DNA of 64,000 nt from assembly GCA_029204225.1 (NCBI GenBank), contig CM055093.1, positions 26,006,274 through 26,070,273 on the forward strand, in the 5' to 3' direction. The notes below the pieces were generated by a model, which saw only the letters and a program-made list of their open reading frames with translations, made no database searches and was not told the origin of the DNA. The position numbers and the translations under genes were made by a program. This DNA comes from Diphasiastrum complanatum. Taxonomy: Eukaryota > Streptophyta > Lycopodiopsida > Lycopodiales > Lycopodiaceae. Positions 44,791 to 59,600 of the stretch are shown one piece after another; positions within the stretch are counted from its first letter, which is position 1, and every line of letters begins with the position of its first letter.

Positions 44791-47700
44791 CCCGCTGTTA
44801 GAGATTTTTCGGACGAGGGATTGGTCTCGCCAAAAAGCCCTAAAAGAGAAAGGGCCCACACTACCCTTACGTTAGTGATAGAGGATGGCCACTTTCAATC
44901 CTGATGGCCCGCTCAACCACCCTGTGCTCCTCCTGCAAATGGAAGTTTTCCAAGCTTCCAGAAGTATGGTTGGAGGAGGATTGAGATCTTACTATTATTA
45001 GTGGTGGTCACTCAACTGGTACAATCTGTTATCAGGAAACGGTGTTGCACCCCTACTCTATATGTGAAGATAGCTTGGGCTTAGGTGCTGATTACAATGC
45101 AACACTAGCGAATGTTGAACATACAATTTGTGGTACAATGAACCTACAAGACTGCAAAATACTGGCTTTATGAAGTGACCGACGATGTGAGTCATAAAAT
45201 CTTGAACTGTGTGAATAGTTGGTTTTAAGCTAGACAATAAGGCTACAACTGAGTGGGGTGGTTTGTAAATTGTACATGTCGCTCTGTTTGTGGAAGGAGA
45301 GTACTTTTCCATCCTTCAGGTCTAGGTGTTTCGTTATATAATACTGAAGGCAAGAGTGACTAATTGCGACTCTTAGCCAAGGCAGCGTATTTCGGCCGTG
45401 CTTGGTGGACTACCCACTTTAATATTTCATAGAGGTCGGGGCCCATTTAGCTCACTCTCAATACAATCTCATGACCAGTAAAATGAAATGACGATTTCAA
45501 CTTGACGATTCTTCGTAGCTAACTCGATAATTAGTATACTAGCTAGCTTATAAAGCTGAAAGATTTTACAATAACAATGCATATTCACTACTAGTAAAAC
45601 GGTTGCTTAACACGACATACAGTACTGTAATAATGACATTCCTGCAACTAACAACTATGATAACTTGTAGTAAGTGAGATCGACTTACCACAACTTTGCG
45701 CAAGGTCACCAAAATGCTTGAAAGCGTTGGTGGAAAAGATCAGAGGACTGCCGTAAGCAACGAAAAAACTAGATAGCCGTAGTTAGGTAGGGATCAGTCC
45801 ACTGAAAGTTTGTTGCAGGGAAGGCTTCACTGAGCAGCAACGTGGCCACGTAGAGTATAGCTAGCTTCATGCTCCAAATGATTGTGTACAACAAGATGCT
45901 CTCTGTGATTGTGCCATTGCATGTGGTAAAATGGTGCCTTCGTACAATGTGTGTGTTCTCTCGTACAAGCGATGCTCTCATGCAATTAGCTCATTTTTCC
46001 AACTTACATGCCTATCTCTAACACCCAAGTTATCAACCAACAAGAAGTAGGCATTACTTCCTCCTCAAGCTAGAAACACACATCAATCAAGAGTCTTTAA
46101 GCATTCAACAATCCATCGAAGCACGATCATCCAACTATCACACCACCCATCAATCCATAATGAGATGTAAACACAACTTCAAACAATCACTAACATTCAA
46201 TACACTAACATCAAAGCAACTAACATTCAAGTAACTAACCTCAAAGTAGAACTAACATCACTCTCACAACAAGCAACATTGAAATAACTAACCTCTTTAA
46301 ACAACATCAATCAAAACTACATGCTCAAACACCCCACAACTATAAGACAAGACAACAAGAATCCAGAATCTACTAGCTCTTTTTAAAATACAAAGAGTGA
46401 GCTCCTTCTTATAGCCAACCCCCTTCAAGATGGGGTTTTGCCAGCTTTCATACACTTCAAGTCTTTCTTGCCGATTGTCCACACCCTATTGGAAAGTACA
46501 CCAAGTGGCCTCCATGAGAGAGTGGGGTGCATTCAAAGCCTTCCTCTTGGGTACACCCAAAACTAGCATAGATGGTCACTTCTGTCAAAAGCTAGTGGGT
46601 GCACCCTTCAAGATTTTTAGCTTTCAAGGTCTTTTGCCCATTATTACTCAAAAATTGTCAGCCCCTATATTTGTAGGTGGCCTTCATTTTTCTTAGTACC
46701 CCGTTTGGCCTCTTCCTTGATCTTTTCTTAAACGTGTTCGGGGTGGCCCGTTCGTTTGGCTTTTGCCATGTTGAGTTACCGACTTGTCCCGCACATTTTC
46801 CTTATTTTTCGAAACTTGCCCAAATTTTGTCGTTAGGGTTTCCATGATTTTTTTTCGATATTGCCCCCACATCTCGTAGTCTCACTTTTTGTATGAAATT
46901 TTTTCTTCGATGATTTTTTTTTTCTTCCCGAAATGACTTTTTCTAGCATTCATAACTAAGGGCTCCCTCAACAAACTGGTTTCCTTGAAAAATACATTGG
47001 GTAATCATATATTAGTAGAAATTGACTCAGTACATGGTGAAATCTTTTTTTTTCGTAATTGGCCAATTTTAAAAGCCGTAAAATATTTTCACCGACCATT
47101 TCTAAGACTGCAAAATCTTCTCTAGCCACTTCTAGGGCAGGGCTGGGACCCAGTTCTATAGGCAATTTTATGACGATTTTTTTCTTTAGTAGTCGAGTTT
47201 TACATGCCAATTTTTACAGTTTTGTGAAAATAAGCTTCAATATTAGCCCGATTTTCTGTGTGGAAATATCGGCTAACACCCATACTATGGTCACCCGGAT
47301 CAAGTTTCAGAACTTCCTTTCGGAATTGCCTACATCCCATACCATAGGTTCTTCCTCCAAAAACCATCTGCTCCTTAATCAAAACATCCAAGAATCGATT
47401 GATTTCATTGGAATAAGGTTGTCATCAGACGAATGACTTATATAAGTTTTGAGTCCAATTAAGTGGTACTATCAAAGTTCTTAGGAATTCCTTCGAATTC
47501 CAGCTTCATAGCACAAATTCCAGCTCATTTTTTCTTTACCCTTTTCTTAATCCTTCTGGTTACAAAAAGGATTGTAGGCCTCGTCCTACTGTTCCTTGAG
47601 TGACAGATGTAGAAATGGAAAAGAATGAGAAGTTTTAATGACAAATTTGATGAAGATATTTCAATTAGAATTCTCTACTGATGAGTTGAATTCAACATGC

Positions 47701-48325
47701 AAAAAGGTGCATAGGACCTTTATTTAACCTTCGAGTTTTCTAGTTGAATCCTTTTGTGTCAAATTTCATGGTTCTTAAAAATGTAAAAGCTTGATTGCTT
47801 CTTTAGATAGCCCATATTCCCTTCAAAGAAATGTCTTCAACATTTTAACATGAAACTATATACTTGCATTTCAAAACACAGACATTAAGAGAAAGGGCCC
47901 ATCGCTTACCTCCAATTTGAAAGCCTACTAAATAAACTTTGCATGTCAAGCTAACCAACTAACTCAACCCCAGTGGATCCTCCCTTTCCCATATTTTTTT
48001 TAAGAGATATTAGAATGACTCAAGGTATAAAATATTTAAGAGTTTTGGACTTATCTCCCACTCCATGTGAAACACTCCATGTGAAACCAGTAACCACCAT
48101 TGACCAAGAGAGAAAGCAACACATATAAGAAGCAAGGCATGACAAAGGTTATTAATGTCAAGCCTTCCCGTAAGAGCAATAAATTTTCCATTGGCAAATT
48201 GTGTGGCGTAACTTGTCAGGGTTAAGCGTCATTCTCCTTAAAAGCTCACCGAACGGCGAATTCTCGGCAAAGAGCAGGAGGATTCCAGCGTAAGCATGTG
48301 ATGCAAGCCAGAGCGCGCGCGAGAG
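44791..48325. other. Stretch upstream of the Mpv17-like gene, no gene recognised
   Basis: Mixed sequence with short open frames on both strands that match no family I know. 46395-46420 (GAGCTCCTTCTTATAGCC) resembles the gypsy LTR at 16040 and 20898. A diverged tRNA-like SINE head lies at 47907-47975. The last 150 bp before 48326 become GC-richer (GCGCGCGCGAGAG) and probably contain the promoter and 5' untranslated region. Confidence 0.4.
47907..47975 (-). repeat. tRNA-derived SINE head, diverged copy
   Basis: The minus strand reads GGGGTTGAGTTAGTTGGTTA, then GCTTGACATGCAAAGTTT, aligned with the copy at 25868-25933. The B box is decayed. Confidence 0.45.
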
Positions 48326-51300
48326 ATGGGATTAGGAAGATGGGAAGGCCTAGCAATGGCGATGGGTCTGGGTATCCCCCCACTCACATGGAACGGGAGC
48401 AGCTTCTCCCGTCGCTCAAGGCGCAGCTTACACAAATCTCAACGAGGTGAGAGCGCAGCAGGCAGTGGATCACAGGGACAAAGAGCTGGCAAAAGCGGAT
48501 GGCGCTTTCCGATGAAGCCAGCCATTACGGCAGGTGCACTCGCCTTGTTGGGGGACACAGCTGCACAGCTTCAGGCACGATGGGCTCGACGCAAGGCTCT
48601 GGAAAGTTGTTCGGATGTAGTCGATCCTTCCTTGCACAAGCAGGTAGGGAGGTTGATTTATAGCAATGATTTTATCAAAGCAGAAAGATTTTATTTACTT
48701 TTAATAATTGTTTGTTAAATTGATGTAGTCTAGGATACCAATAAAACACATGTATAAGATATAATAGAAATAACGATGTGATCACTCTACTCTCTAGATT
48801 TTCTATTGTCACAAATAGCCTGAGGTAGTGGCTGGAAAAATACTGCCATAGAGGTTATTGTGGCTGAATGTGGTAGAGTGGTTCATTGAACAACTCTTTA
48901 AACTAGTTCAAATTGGAAAATAATTTAGGTCAAATTTTGTCTCTTTTGAATTTTTGTTCAGAATGGTTCTCTTCTAAAAATATGATTTGTTTTAAGGTCT
49001 AATGTTCACTGAATCCAATGTTTACATACCCGGTTCTAATTAGTGACCCGCCGATTCGATGGTACGACGTTCGAATTGGATAGGCTAGGTTTGGATCAGT
49101 TTTAGGGTTTTTGTATTTTTATTGAAATTTGATGCTTTCGAAGGGTTAATCATGATTCACATTAGTAAGACATGCCTAAACTGATGCATAATTTCTAAGT
49201 AAATTGTAATCAATGATCATTCAAATCAGGCAAGGCATTTACCTGGTGGCATGGGACCTTAATGGTCATTGGTACAGGATGCCACAATTAGTGTCTAGTG
49301 GACTGTGGATGGATTGATCATTGTGGACACTGGTGGCTGCACAGTGCAAACTCCTAGACTTGGGGGTGAGCATGGATTTCGAATATGCCATATGTTTGGA
49401 ACTTGGAACTTGGGCAATGGGTATTGAGTTTGATTTCTAGACTGTGGCAAACTGTATCCTATTTAGTAGGTAGTAGTTAACATGTCAGGTTAGTCCTCGG
49501 TGAGCCTTTACAACTTCAGTCTCTTATAGTTAGTATAGATGAGAGCCAGGGGTAGGTAAATGAGATGCAAAGGCACATGTGAATCGTGATCTAAAATTAA
49601 TGCATGAGATACGAAGTTGACTAGTGACTAGCTAGTAGTGACCATTGACTACTGAAGACTCAATGTTAACAGTTAAAACTTAAAAGAAAGTAGATACTCC
49701 CTCTATAGTTTCTTAGCATATACTTGGCAACAGCTGTGCTGGTATGGTACCGAACTCCAGGCTCTCACCTCTAAAAACCTCAACCTCATCATTGAGTGAG
49801 TCCTCGTCTGCAGAAACCAGATATACCTTACTAATGTATTCATTCCATTCGTTCTTGAGCTCCCTATCATGGAGCTGCTGCGAAGACCTCCATAAAGGAG
49901 GGAGAACATTTGCCAGAACATGCAAGGGATGGTGATACCACTCCCATCGAGACTGCCATAGGTCTCATATCTCCTGGAGCCTGGTAAATTTATCAAGATT
50001 CAAGAATCAATTAATTTATCAAGATTAAAAAATCAAGCAACTTAGTAACTGCTAATTCGAAACTTCCATGAACAATGTTTGAACTTTGAAATTCGAATAG
50101 TGAATAATGTTACAACTTCAATTTACTATATGATATTACATATTAGTAATCACGTAATACATACCTATGAGAGTTGATGGTAGTGCAAATGTGATTCTAC
50201 CTTTCCAGCCTGTCCATGAACTCGTATAGAAGGCCTAATGTGCAACCCTCTCTATCTGTAACGCAGGGATGCTGTATATTGGTTGCAACGCAGGGACAAT
50301 GGATCGTGCCTCATTCCAAAATGAAGATGAGAGCACGAGAACCTCGAATTTCCTACCCTTTGGCTCCCTTGATGGCCCCCACTCCGTCCAACGGTTTGAA
50401 ACCACCATTTGCCTCAAGCTTGCACGAACTTTCAGGAGGCGTAACATGAATGCAAATTTGGACAATTTATACCTACACAACATTCTTTGGTCCCACCTCC
50501 ACAATGGCCTCTTGGATATGGTGAAATATTTACTCGTCAGTGACTGATGTGCCTGTTGGACGTGTCGATGGCTCTCAAAAACATCGTGCCCATGCAGGAA
50601 GGCACCAAGATATTCAGAATATGCCACTTCCTTACACCAATCCAGCCATCGAATATGATGGTACACCCATACCTGGTATCTAGTAGCCAATGGCCATTTA
50701 AGTTCAACATTGACAGTCGATGATTGTGGCAAATTGCAATTAAACTTGTTAAACTTAAAAAAATTAAGTAATGAAGCTGAAACTTGAAACTGAATGAAAT
50801 TATGAATCATGGTTTACATTCATAAGGGACAATTGAAAGAAAGTAGAATTTAGAATGATGAATGTTTAAGCTTCAGTTTTCAAACCTTGAACTTTTGAGT
50901 CGTGACTTCAAACACGTTACAACTTACAACGAAATTCAAATTCCAAATTCCAAATTTCAAAATTATAAATTCAAATAGATTATAGGACTCAGGAGTCAGG
51001 AGAGCCACCTCTGGGCATCGAAGGACGGGCCTCCTCTGAGTCCTCAGGAGGTAGGGTAGGTGCATGTAGGAGCTCTCGTAACGACTCCGGTGCCTATGTG
51101 CAACCCACAATTTAATGTCCTCGTAAGCGTAACATGTGTGCCTTTATTCGAGCAGGGCCACCTATGTATCTAACATCGCAATACCTATCATGGATCAGGT
51201 CAAGACTCAAGACTCAAGACTCAAGACTCAAGATTCAAGATTGGGCCCTAGAGAGTCGAGGCTCAAGAGTCAAGGGTCAAACCTCAAGCCTCAAAGGGGA

Positions 51301-53561
51301 CCTTCTCTCACGAGTCACTGATAACTGTACTATGTAGTATGTACTATGTGCTATCATCTATGTAGTCTATCGACACTTGACAATTGAATGTGATCAAAGT
51401 TCAAACTTTAGTGTTCACAAGTACAAGTTATATGTGATACTAGATAGTAGATAGAAACTTGAAATTGAAAGTTGAAACTAACTATTACCATTTACGGTTT
51501 AAACCTTACCTGCAGGTCCACTGCTTTGTGCCCGATGTGCTATATTGTGCTTCGATTGTCACATGATCCCATGAGTGATCCGTAACCTTCGACTTCATAC
51601 TATGTATTCCTATGTAATACTATTACCCAAACCCTAAACCCTAATACCTAGTTCCTATCACTAATTACCTAATTCCTAATATCTATTTTATATAATCTAT
51701 TATCTTTCAAAATTTACTCCCCAACCTTGAACCTTCGACCTACTTACTACCTACTTAGTACTAAGACTTTCTAACTTTTAACTTCTAACACACTCCCTCT
51801 TCTCAAGCATCAAGGCTCACACTCCTAAATTCTAAACTCTCTCCCTCTCCCTCACACTCACATTCACACTCTCTCCTACACACACACTCCCTGTCCCTCT
51901 CACGCCCTCTTACCAAATTTCAATGATGATTGCTAATTTTATGAATGCTCCTCTCAAGTTTCAACTCTCAATGGCAAAATTTAAATCAAATGGTGAAAAG
52001 CCCCCTCTCCTCTAAGATCTTCTCTCACTACCTCACTCGCTATCATGTATTTCCTCATATGTTTCAAAACAACCTCGAACAGATCTTCAAATCTCAACCT
52101 TCCTAAGCATTTGTGATTTAAGAATCAACTTTCAAGGGACATGACCTAATTGAGCATTCAACACCGTACAAACTATAATTGCACCCCTAAAGCCCTAAAT
52201 TAGCACTTGTTTTTGCTATAATAGAAGGCCAAAAATAATACCAACAATGAAAAGCCCCTAAGATGATTCTTTGGTTCAATCTAGGAGGAGTTGTGTCACA
52301 TGCATTTTAAATTCCTTACCTTCTGTAATGTAAAATTGTAAATATCATTTGTAAATGGCCAAGTCACTAGCCTATGGAGACAATTGTAAATTGCTATGTA
52401 AAAATGGGTAACAGTTGTAAGTGACTAGATTTGAAATGGCAAATGGTTATTGGTTCTCACTTGGAGTTTTTGGATTGACTTCCTAGAATGTGGGAGCTGA
52501 CTGGTCACAGGACGCGTTAAATGTTGATTGGGACATGTGGCCAGACGGTTTTAGCAACCTATGTTTGCCCATCTGACGTTGCTGTTTTTTTTCACGTACC
52601 ATTGCCAGTTCTAGTGGGGACGCCTTAGCCATTATTAGGCTTATATATGTTTCTCCATGTTTTTATTCTTCTGTACACCCTTTTTTGAAACCTACCAATG
52701 CTTAGCTTTTTCTTTCATCTTATTTAGTGCACTAAAATGAAGACCATTCTGTTTATGACTTCTGTTGCTCCCACACTTTTGTCACAGGTTCTTTTGCCAC
52801 CAATTTTGTGTGACCCTTCCTCTAATTTGTGTCAACACTTCCTGATTGTTGATGTCCTTCTTATTTGCTACCTTGTCACCTCCATTGTTGGTTGTTTTCT
52901 TATCTCTTTCTGAGCCATATCTATCTCACCCTATGGTGAGTCTTACAGCGTCATTACAATAGCTTCGACAGCGGTCCTGCTCATCCATATATTCATTCTT
53001 CACATTTGCAATGTTTTCTATCTATCTTTGTTATGTTCTGTCTGTAATGTTGCTAGGCTTTGAATGATGCTATTGTGTCTGACATATGAGATCATCTGAA
53101 ATTTATTGCCCTTTGGACTCAAGTCTGTTGTACTTGGGGGGGGAGAGAGAGAGAGAGAGAGAGAGAGAGCTAGCTTTACCTCTTTTGCTTATTTGATGAG
53201 AAAACTTGGCAGGCCCTTCAAGATGCAAGCTTGACAAATCATGATTGGTTAAGGGCTATTCGCATGGCTACTTATGGGTTTTTACTTTATGGACCTGGGT
53301 CACAAGCATGGTATGAGTTGTTGGACCGTTACTTTCAAAAAAAGACCACACTAAACCTTTCCCTTAAGGTGTGCTATACAATCATGTGAAGGTTTCCTTT
53401 TCTCAACGATTTTTTTTTTTGACTATTTTATTAGCTTGAAGTTGTAAGGATTACTTCATGAGCTTATCTGAAATACTGAGATTATTTGGTAAGCAATTAT
53501 GCACCATGTTGATAATTTTCTTATGACAACTGTTTTAATACCAATTTTACGAATCAAAATT

Positions 53562-53622
<61 letters not shown>

Positions 53623-56600
53623 CATTTTGAGTATGTTCTATGACATGGGATCATAAACGTGTCCATAATACAAATTAAACTGAATCTAGAAATGAATTTA
53701 GCAACAGTCCCAAAACATGATAAAGCTTTGTGGCTAGTTGACAATAATCTCTCATGACTCTACTCAGCTGAGTTAGTGTGAATCATCTAGTTATATCTCA
53801 AGTTACAGGTTTGGAAAAAATTGTAATTGTGATGGTAGCTGAGGTATTTGAGGGTGATGTTGTGCATCAAGGCGGCATCTGCAATGTGTATGTTGAGGGC
53901 AAGTGCGATGCATGATAATGTTGTAGATCTTGTAGGTCGTTATTGTCGTCCATGGCTGCTGTCTAGCCTTGATAGGGATAACAATAGTCATTACTTCCAA
54001 CAATTGGACTTCTACCAAACACATTTTTGGAGACGAAATTTGTTGAGTTCATATACTATCATAGTACTTGTTTTCACATAGCCTTCGAATTGCTTTGAGA
54101 AAACTATGTTTCCTCACACCGACTACAAATGAAGAGCGATTGCTTCCACAAGACCCCTTGGGAGGGTCTGCAATTATGTACCCTAGGAGAGGTTGAGACA
54201 GAGGAGCATTTTGGCTTCCATTGTTCAACATATTTCGAAATCGGGGGGAGACATCACCAACTCTTTTGGGATCAACCAATTACGGTACACTCGATATCGT
54301 ATGTGGATCATAGATGGGTTGATGGTATGTGGAATGTTTTGCTTGAGAAGTTAAGTATGTTTCAATTCCAGTACTAGAGACTGTTTGCAATCACATAGTA
54401 ACTCGAGGCTACTTCTCCAAACATCCTCCATGGATTGATGCAAATGCAATGCTAGTGTCGCAGAATTTTTGTGTGCTATGACTAGGGGCCTACTTTTGGT
54501 AGTGATAGTCAAAGTTAGAGTTTGTCTCTAGTCAGTAGAATATGTGCATGAATATATGATCTGTTTTGGTAGTGACAACTATTTAGGATGAATACCACTT
54601 TAAGAGCCTTATTTGTGGACAAGATTTGTGCGGCAACCGAAAGTCACTTTGTGTATGGAAGTGTCTTCTTCGAGAAGCTAGGAGAGTTTGATGCCCAAGA
54701 GTAAGCTTGATCGTAAGATTCAAGTTAAAGCAATTTGGACAGCCAAGGTCATCTTGGGATCTAGATCAAGGGTCAAGGTATTTTTGTTAACTAGACCTCA
54801 TTTTTGAAGTTTTGAAGCGCATTTACCATAGTGATGAAGTGGGCTTTAAACCTTCAATAACTTTGAATAACATTAGTTTAAAGGAATCCAATTATTTTTA
54901 TGTATTCCTTGAGGCTATCCTAGTTTTTCCAAGGCATTGCCCAGTAGTAAGGAAGTATTGCATACTTCAAATTTATCTAATGGAGATGATCTATTACTTT
55001 CAAGGCAAGGGACTTTATGTGCGAGGTAGAGGCAGGATATTCCATGGAGAAGATAATATTAAGTACTCTGTGTGACGAAGTATTGCATATTTATGTCTTT
55101 CTATTGGAGATGATCTAATACTTGCAAATTTTGTTTGGTTCACGGATGACATTCTATTTGTATCATTGTTGGTACATTTTTGTTATGGATGTTGGTGAGA
55201 TCTTTACTTCGAAGATGTTCAAAGAGACCAATGTCAAAGCAATAAAGTTCTCAAAGTCATAGCAAAGGTCTCCTTGACCCATAGTATCTACCACATAGTG
55301 TGAATGTTGAAGCTTTTCCAGATTTGGTACCATCTTCTATTGCTGGAGATAAGGGGCATCAATCAACCAGTTTCGACCTGCCCACCTCATCAAGTTTAGA
55401 GCCTAATGTTCATCAAGAACTGCCCATTGTTGCTCATAATCAGCCTGCAGGAACTGTTGGACAGCAAGGACCAGTTTTGGAAGATCTTGGACAGTCAAGT
55501 GCGGTGTCGGAGGATCTTGGACAACAACTTGTAAGAAGAGACATGGCTGTTGGACAGCCCAAAACAGTCCCACAGTGGCTATTGTCGACTTTGTGAGACA
55601 ACAAAGTTTTATGATGGAAAGACACGTGCCTCTACAAAATCAGTGGACTATGTTGATTTTTCAGATTTTGCTCTTACATCTCATGGAGATGTTGCAGAAG
55701 AACCTGTTTTCTATGAGTAGGCCAAGGGAGTAAAATGTTGGGAGGATGCGATGCAAGATGAGTATGACTCACTTATGAAGAACCAGATTTGGGTTCTTGT
55801 TGATCTTCCTCATGGGAAGAAGACAATTGGTTCTAAATGGGTATACAAAATCAAGTATAAGGCAGATGGTACCATTGAAAGGTGCAAGGCAAGGCTCGTT
55901 GCCAAAGGCTATGCTCAGCAAAAAGCACAATGACCAAGATGATCGAAGCATTGCAAAAGGATTGTGGAAGGTGGTCTTTATAGGTTGCATACTACTATCT
56001 CGACTTAGGAAGCATCATTGGAAAAGGATTGTAGGAAGGTGGTCTTTATAGGTTGCATGCTACTATTCCGACTCAGGAAGCCTGTGTTGCAAACATTTTT
56101 GATCAGGATAAGATATAGCACAACAGATATGGCCGCTTGAGTTATCAAGGCCTATAGGTGTTGAAGAAGCATGATATGGTAACTGGATTACCCTCTATCA
56201 AGTCAAGCGATTTTTGTGAAGGGTGTGCACTTGGCAACCAACAAAGGAGTAGATTTTCCAAATCATAAGTTGTCAGGGCAAAGCAAGTACTTGAACTTGT
56301 TCATACAGATGGATTCATGCAAACTAGATCTGCAAGAGTGGGCTTTCTACTTCATGACCTTCATTGATGATTTTTCACTGAAGATATGGGTTTATTTTGT
56401 GAAGCAAAAATCTGAGGCTTTGGTTGAAACTCAAGTCGACATGAAGATAAAGATACTTAGATCTAACAAGGGTGGTGAGTACATATCATGAGAGTTCAAT
56501 GATTTGTGCTACTCTAGATACTCAACAGAATCGTGTTGCTGTGCATGTAGAATGCTCAAGGTTAAGACATTGCCAAACTAATTTTGGGCTGACGTTGTGT

Positions 56601-59600
56601 ATGTTGCTATATTCTTGTAAAATAGGAGCGAGGAAATCATGCCTGAAGAGGCCTATAGTGGCAACAAGCCAAAGGTGGGACTACTTCGAGTATTTTGATG
56701 TATCGCCTATGCACACAAATCCAAGGATGACAAGAAGAAGCTAGACGCAAAATCTGTTAGATTTACATTCTTGGGAGTGAGGAAGCCAAGCGTATCTATT
56801 GTATAATCTCGAGACCAGAAATAAGATTTTGAGTAGAGATGTTGCCTTTGATGAAGACTATGCACCTCAGGTGGAGGAGCATGAGAACAAAGGAGAGTGT
56901 GTATCTTCTAGTTATCGATTCAAGTTAGCAGATCTCAAAGGAGCGCAAACAAGAGACCTTTCAATCTCAAGAGCAAGAACAAGAGGAGAACATTGATGAG
57001 ATGCAAGTGACAAGGCCAAAGAGGGCTAGAGAGACACATTGGGATACATGGTCACCATTTGCATCACCTCTCCAAGCAAAGAACTTTCTTGGAGGAAAAG
57101 TTGATGGTAGTGATTCGAAAGGGAAATTCTTGTATGAGAGTGATCTGTAGACCAGTGATTAGTAATTACAGTAATGGTAATGCTAACGGGTAAATCCATT
57201 GATTAATTGTTTCATGGTAATTTGGAAAATTATGAGATATAGATTCGGATCCCTAATGGTATCTCATAATTTACAAGTCGGAAACCCTTAGAGCTATTTC
57301 TCACTTTCTAAAGAACCCTTCTTTTAATTTTCTCAAATACTAGACATCATATGATCTTTCTTGCATGAAAACTACTTCTTTTATGAAGGACTATTATCGT
57401 CATGTGAATTACTACTTGTATGGTTAAGGCTTGGAATTTGAGACGTTCCAAGCTAGTTGTATGTCAATCTCTCAAACCCAAATTGTCTTTAATGCACAGA
57501 TAGATCTCAGATGGATGATCGTTACTCTCACTCGTGTTGAAAATGTTTGGGAAAAAAAGTCTTGTGTATAATAGAGTGAATCCTTTTTGGAAGGCACTTA
57601 TTATTGACTTTTCATGATTCATATATTTTCATGTGTCATCTCTCTAGCTAATTTTTATAAGAAATTTAGAAATTTCTTTAAAAAGGAGAGGTGAAGTAAT
57701 GGGTAAGATTCTATTAGAGGACCTATCAGTTGCACAAGTTTGGATAAGAGATTTTTTAGGGATTGCATTGAATAATCTAGAACTAGAAGTGGGTTGAAAT
57801 TGGAAATAATTATAAGTAGTATTGAGTAAGATCAAAAGTTACCAATCCAATTTTGTTTGGGATAGGAGTAAGTTTGATCAAGGAATGTATGTATTGGATC
57901 AATCTAATCTTAGCTTGGATGCTAGGATCAGGGAAAGGGTTGATAAAGTGGGAGAAATTCGGTGGTAAGAGATAAGTTGGATGGGAAAACTTGTGAGAGA
58001 GAATGTGTTCTCAGTCTCAGAGATTTCCCAGATATGTTATTTACTCAAGAGAAATAGAATTCTTTAGTGGCTGAGTTACAAGATTTTCAGTGAGGTATGT
58101 GAGTAACATATGCGGATTTTGAATTTATTTTGCCAGATAAGGACATATGTGTATGTACTGGGTCATAGTGAGATTATTCTCATGTGTGCACTATTAATCT
58201 TGTATGGATCTACTATGTATTCTTGGTTACTAGGGTGATTTGGTGCACTTAACCTAGTTGGTGAACATAGACATAGAATCAAGTATTGTGGTAGACAATC
58301 ACTTCCAGAGTTAACAAATCTTGTTATGAAAGATTCACTTGTTAACTTAAAAAATGATTTGGATAAGGATCTAAATGTGGTGTTGTATTGGTACAATTAA
58401 GAACTGCACCTGGACATTTGAAATTCCTGAATCATTAGCAATTAACTTGAGTAGTTGGTTTACTCTTGTGGAAAGTTAATTGGTGAAATGGACAGTGTGA
58501 AGAGAATTCATCAAAAATTGTTTGTTTTAAGCTATATTGCTTGATAATGTAAGTCGCATGATATGTGAGTCATTTGGATTCATCAATCAAAAAATTGTGC
58601 ATGGGATATACGGAGTTTTTGGGAGAGTATTTGAGAAATAGAATCAGTTCATTAGTGATTGTGTCTCAGAGAGCTTAATTGGATAACGAATCATAATGGT
58701 TCCAAGAATGACAACTGAATTTTTATGAAATTCAACAGAACTTTGGTTGGACACATACTCTAGTATTCCTTAATGATTAAGTATGGTTTTGGATTCCAGT
58801 GAATCATAATTGACGAATCATATAAATCTAAATATTTGTGATTGACAGGTCATAAACAGATACTTAATTATTATCAATGGATAATCAGGAACCGTGTTAA
58901 TTCTTAAGTATGTTGAGTAAATTCTGACCTATCAAATGAGTTGAGTTTACTCTAGTGTTTTATTGAAACCTATGGACCTCACAGACATTTCTCGTAAAGT
59001 AAATTGTTTTTGCTTACTTTAGTGGATGGTATTCTGCTACAGATTGTAGTCTATATGTGTGCTTGTTTACTAGTTCACTTCAGTCTACATCTCTTATAGG
59101 AGACAATGAAATCTATTGAGGTTTAGATGGATTGCTGATTTCTTGCATGAGATGCTAGAAATGGGACTTTTAACTCCTTAGAGTAACTGCAGTACTCTGG
59201 ATTGAGTTATAGTTGTCTGGGACTTGATGGATCTCCTAGAGATTTTGATTAGAATAATAAATGTAAATGATGTAGAAGCCATAGGTTACTATGACCCAAA
59301 AGGTCGAAATCTGTGTAACCATGGTCATTTATATTTTAGGCCCAAGTTAGTTTGAAACTAACTTGTAGGGACTCGTGGGCCACTAGGGGCCTATACATGT
59401 GAATTAAGTACCTAACTTGTTATTTGGGGTACTTAATTAATCTTTTATGTAACTTATGGTAGCTAGATAGCCACTAGTCAAGTATTGGACAGCCAACAGT
59501 CATGAAGGTAGATAGCCATCTTGGACTACTTATATGTAGCCATTCATTTGTATGAGACACACTTTTGTTAAGCAATCTACTGCTCATATTGGCTCTCCAC

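Larger units (their letters stand above)
48644..53212 (+). other. Mpv17-like gene intron 1 (4.57 kb)
   Basis: GT-AG intron. Contains an hAT remnant (49703-50820, minus), a CAAGACT heptamer repeat (51201-51242), a short telomere-like pair of CCCTAAA at about 51630, and a G-run plus (GA)n tract ending 43 bp before the acceptor. Confidence 0.85.

Noticed and set aside
45058-45312. Small protein on the minus strand
   Set aside because: Open frame only; no start context, homologous copy or motif supports it.
51625-51650. Interstitial telomere repeat
   Set aside because: Only about two CCCTAAA-like units; too short to mean anything.
59140-59190. Gypsy RT start (reading [10 protein letters not shown])
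   Set aside because: The aligned segment in the inverted copy near 7170 shows no such reading, and no later RT motif follows.
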